This document shows, piece by piece, positions 62,930-64,000 of a stretch of 64,000 bases of DNA. Each line of letters begins with the position of its first letter. The first letter of the stretch is position 1. Source of the stretch: Enterobacter bugandensis (GTDB lineage Bacteria > Pseudomonadota > Gammaproteobacteria > Enterobacterales > Enterobacteriaceae); assembly GCF_900324475.1 (NCBI RefSeq), contig NZ_LT992502.1, forward strand, positions 4,464,001-4,528,000, given 5' to 3'. The notes beneath the pieces were generated by a model that saw nothing but the letters and a program-made list of their open reading frames with translations, did not search any database and was not told where the DNA came from. Position numbers and translations under genes: made by a program.

Positions 62930-63259
62930 TTACGCCAGGTTAGCGTCCAGGAACTCTTTCAGCTGACCTTTGGACAGCGCGCCCACTTTGGTCGCCGCCA
63001 CTTCGCCGTTTTTGAACAGCAGAAGGGTCGGGATGCCACGGATACCGTATTTCGGTGCGGTGCCCGGGTTCTGGTCGATGTTCAGCTTGGCAACCGTCAG
63101 TTTGCCCTGATATTCGTCAGCGATCTCATCCAGAATCGGGGCGATCATTTTGCAAGGACCACACCATTCAGCCCAGAAATCGACGAGGATCAGCCCGTCA
63201 GCCTTAAGTACGTCCGTGTCAAAACTGTCGTCAGTCAGGTGAATAATTTTATCGCTCAT
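62930..63259 (-). CDS. trxA: Thioredoxin 1 TrxA
   Basis: A 109-residue thioredoxin, the general cytosolic disulfide reductant (for ribonucleotide reductase, PAPS reductase and others). The redox motif is Trp32-Cys33-Gly34-Pro35-Cys36 in [11 protein letters not shown], with the cis-proline in [11 protein letters not shown]. Nearly identical to E. coli TrxA. ATG at 63259 (MSDKIIHL) is the family start; 25 further codons upstream are rejected. Divergent from rhlB. Confidence 0.98.
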   Translation of the reverse strand: MSDKIIHLTDDSFDTDVLKADGLILVDFWAEWCGPCKMIAPILDEIADEYQGKLTVAKLNIDQNPGTAPKYGIRGIPTLLLFKNGEVAATKVGALSKGQLKEFLDANLA

Positions 63260-63403
63260 ATATAACTCCACAGGAATAAGCCTGGTACGTTGGTTTTGTC
63301 TCCACCAACGACGTGTTGATGTCGCATTAACCAACTAAAGGTTGACTTTATTTCACCGGATACGCTTTCGTAAAGCAATAGTAAGCTGATATTCTACCAC
63401 ACT

Positions 63404-64000
63404 ATGAGCAAAACACATTTAACAGAACAGAAGTTTTCCGACTTCGCCCTGCACCCAAAAGTGATCGAAGCCCTTGAAACAAAAGGGTTTCATAACTGCA
63501 CGCCCATTCAGGCTCTCGCCCTGCCGCTGACGCTGGCCGGTCGCGATGTTGCAGGGCAGGCGCAAACCGGTACCGGCAAAACGATGGCGTTTTTAACGTC
63601 AACGTTCCATTATTTACTTTCTCACCCAGCGATTGCAGACCGCAAAGTTAACCAGCCGCGCGCGCTAATTATGGCCCCGACGCGAGAACTGGCGGTACAG
63701 ATCCATGCAGACGCTGAACCCCTGGCACAGGCTACTGGTCTGAAGCTTGGCCTGGCCTATGGCGGCGACGGCTACGATAAGCAGCTGAAAGTGCTGGAAA
63801 GCGGCGTGGATATCCTGATTGGGACCACCGGCCGTCTTATCGACTACGCCAAACAGAACCATATCAACCTCGGCGCCATCCAGGTTGTGGTGCTTGATGA
63901 AGCTGACCGCATGTACGATCTGGGCTTCATTAAAGATATCCGCTGGCTGTTCCGCCGCATGCCGCCGGCAAATCAGCGCCTGAACATGCTGTTCTCTGCC
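63404..64000 (+). CDS. rhlB: ATP-dependent RNA helicase RhlB (partial, 5' end)
   Basis: The first 199 codons of a DEAD-box helicase, open to the end of the window. The Q motif is [12 protein letters not shown], motif I is AQTGTGKT, motif Ia PTRELA, motif II DEAD in [15 protein letters not shown], and the frame stops just after LFSA, the motif III region. RhlB unwinds RNA within the RNase E degradosome. It is the usual divergent neighbour of trxA. The remaining roughly half of the gene lies beyond the right edge. Confidence 0.97.
   Translation, partial: MSKTHLTEQKFSDFALHPKVIEALETKGFHNCTPIQALALPLTLAGRDVAGQAQTGTGKTMAFLTSTFHYLLSHPAIADRKVNQPRALIMAPTRELAVQIHADAEPLAQATGLKLGLAYGGDGYDKQLKVLESGVDILIGTTGRLIDYAKQNHINLGAIQVVVLDEADRMYDLGFIKDIRWLFRRMPPANQRLNMLFSA

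Overview
This window is a stretch of core chromosome from an enteric gammaproteobacterium. Gene order matches the E. coli/Salmonella segment from the rrn operon next to hemG through to rhlB, almost gene for gene. Protein sequences, ERIC and REP repeats, and the absence of several E. coli accessory genes (aslAB, yigF/yigG, rffG/rffH) suggest an Enterobacter-like genus (Enterobacter, Lelliottia, Leclercia or similar). That genus call is inference from recalled homologues; no search was run.

Layout, left to right. 1-315: promoters and leader of a ribosomal RNA operon read leftwards out of the window. 316-4309: pepQ-yigZ-trkH-hemG (minus). 4457-8042: fadBA beta-oxidation operon (plus) with a FadR operator, an ERIC element and a terminator. 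8045-10282: ubiD and fre (minus). 10453-10944: rfaH (plus). 10941-17950: rmuC, ubiE-ubiJ-ubiB and tatABC-tatD (minus). 18043-24957: udp, dlhH, the metE/metR pair, the biotin transporter yigM and yigL. 24983-32746: lysophospholipase pldB, exporters rhtB and rhtC, recQ, pldA, yigI, rarD and corA with its leader ORF. 33103-38727: lptM, dapF-yigA-xerC-yigB and SOS-regulated uvrD (minus). 38863-46209: cyaY, cyaA and the hemCDXY operon. 46383-47594: an MFS transporter of unknown substrate. 47600-48016: the sRNA GlmZ with a sigma54-type promoter and two GlrR-type sites. 48070-48601: a four-tRNA operon (Arg, His, Leu, Pro). 48654-50039: yifK. 50237-61085: the enterobacterial common antigen (ECA) operon wecA-wzzE-wecBC-wecDE-wzxE-wecF-wzyE-wecG. 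61283-64000: rho with its rhoL leader, trxA and the start of rhlB.

The genes fall into coherent groups: envelope polysaccharide synthesis (ECA), Tat protein export, ubiquinone and haem synthesis, fatty acid degradation, methionine synthesis, DNA repair and recombination (uvrD, recQ, xerC, rmuC), cAMP signalling, and RNA-level control (Rho, RfaH, GlmZ, RhlB). No pseudogene, prophage, insertion sequence, CRISPR array or defence island was seen.

I found no convincing undescribed system. The points most worth a second look are the ECA operon lacking rffG/rffH, the sigma54/GlrR architecture of glmZ, the corA leader with a TTG-started short ORF, a rhoL leader that appears recoded at peptide level, and the unassigned MFS gene beside glmZ. 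Starts were chosen by ribosome-binding site and recalled family length, so many genes begin inside a longer open frame.
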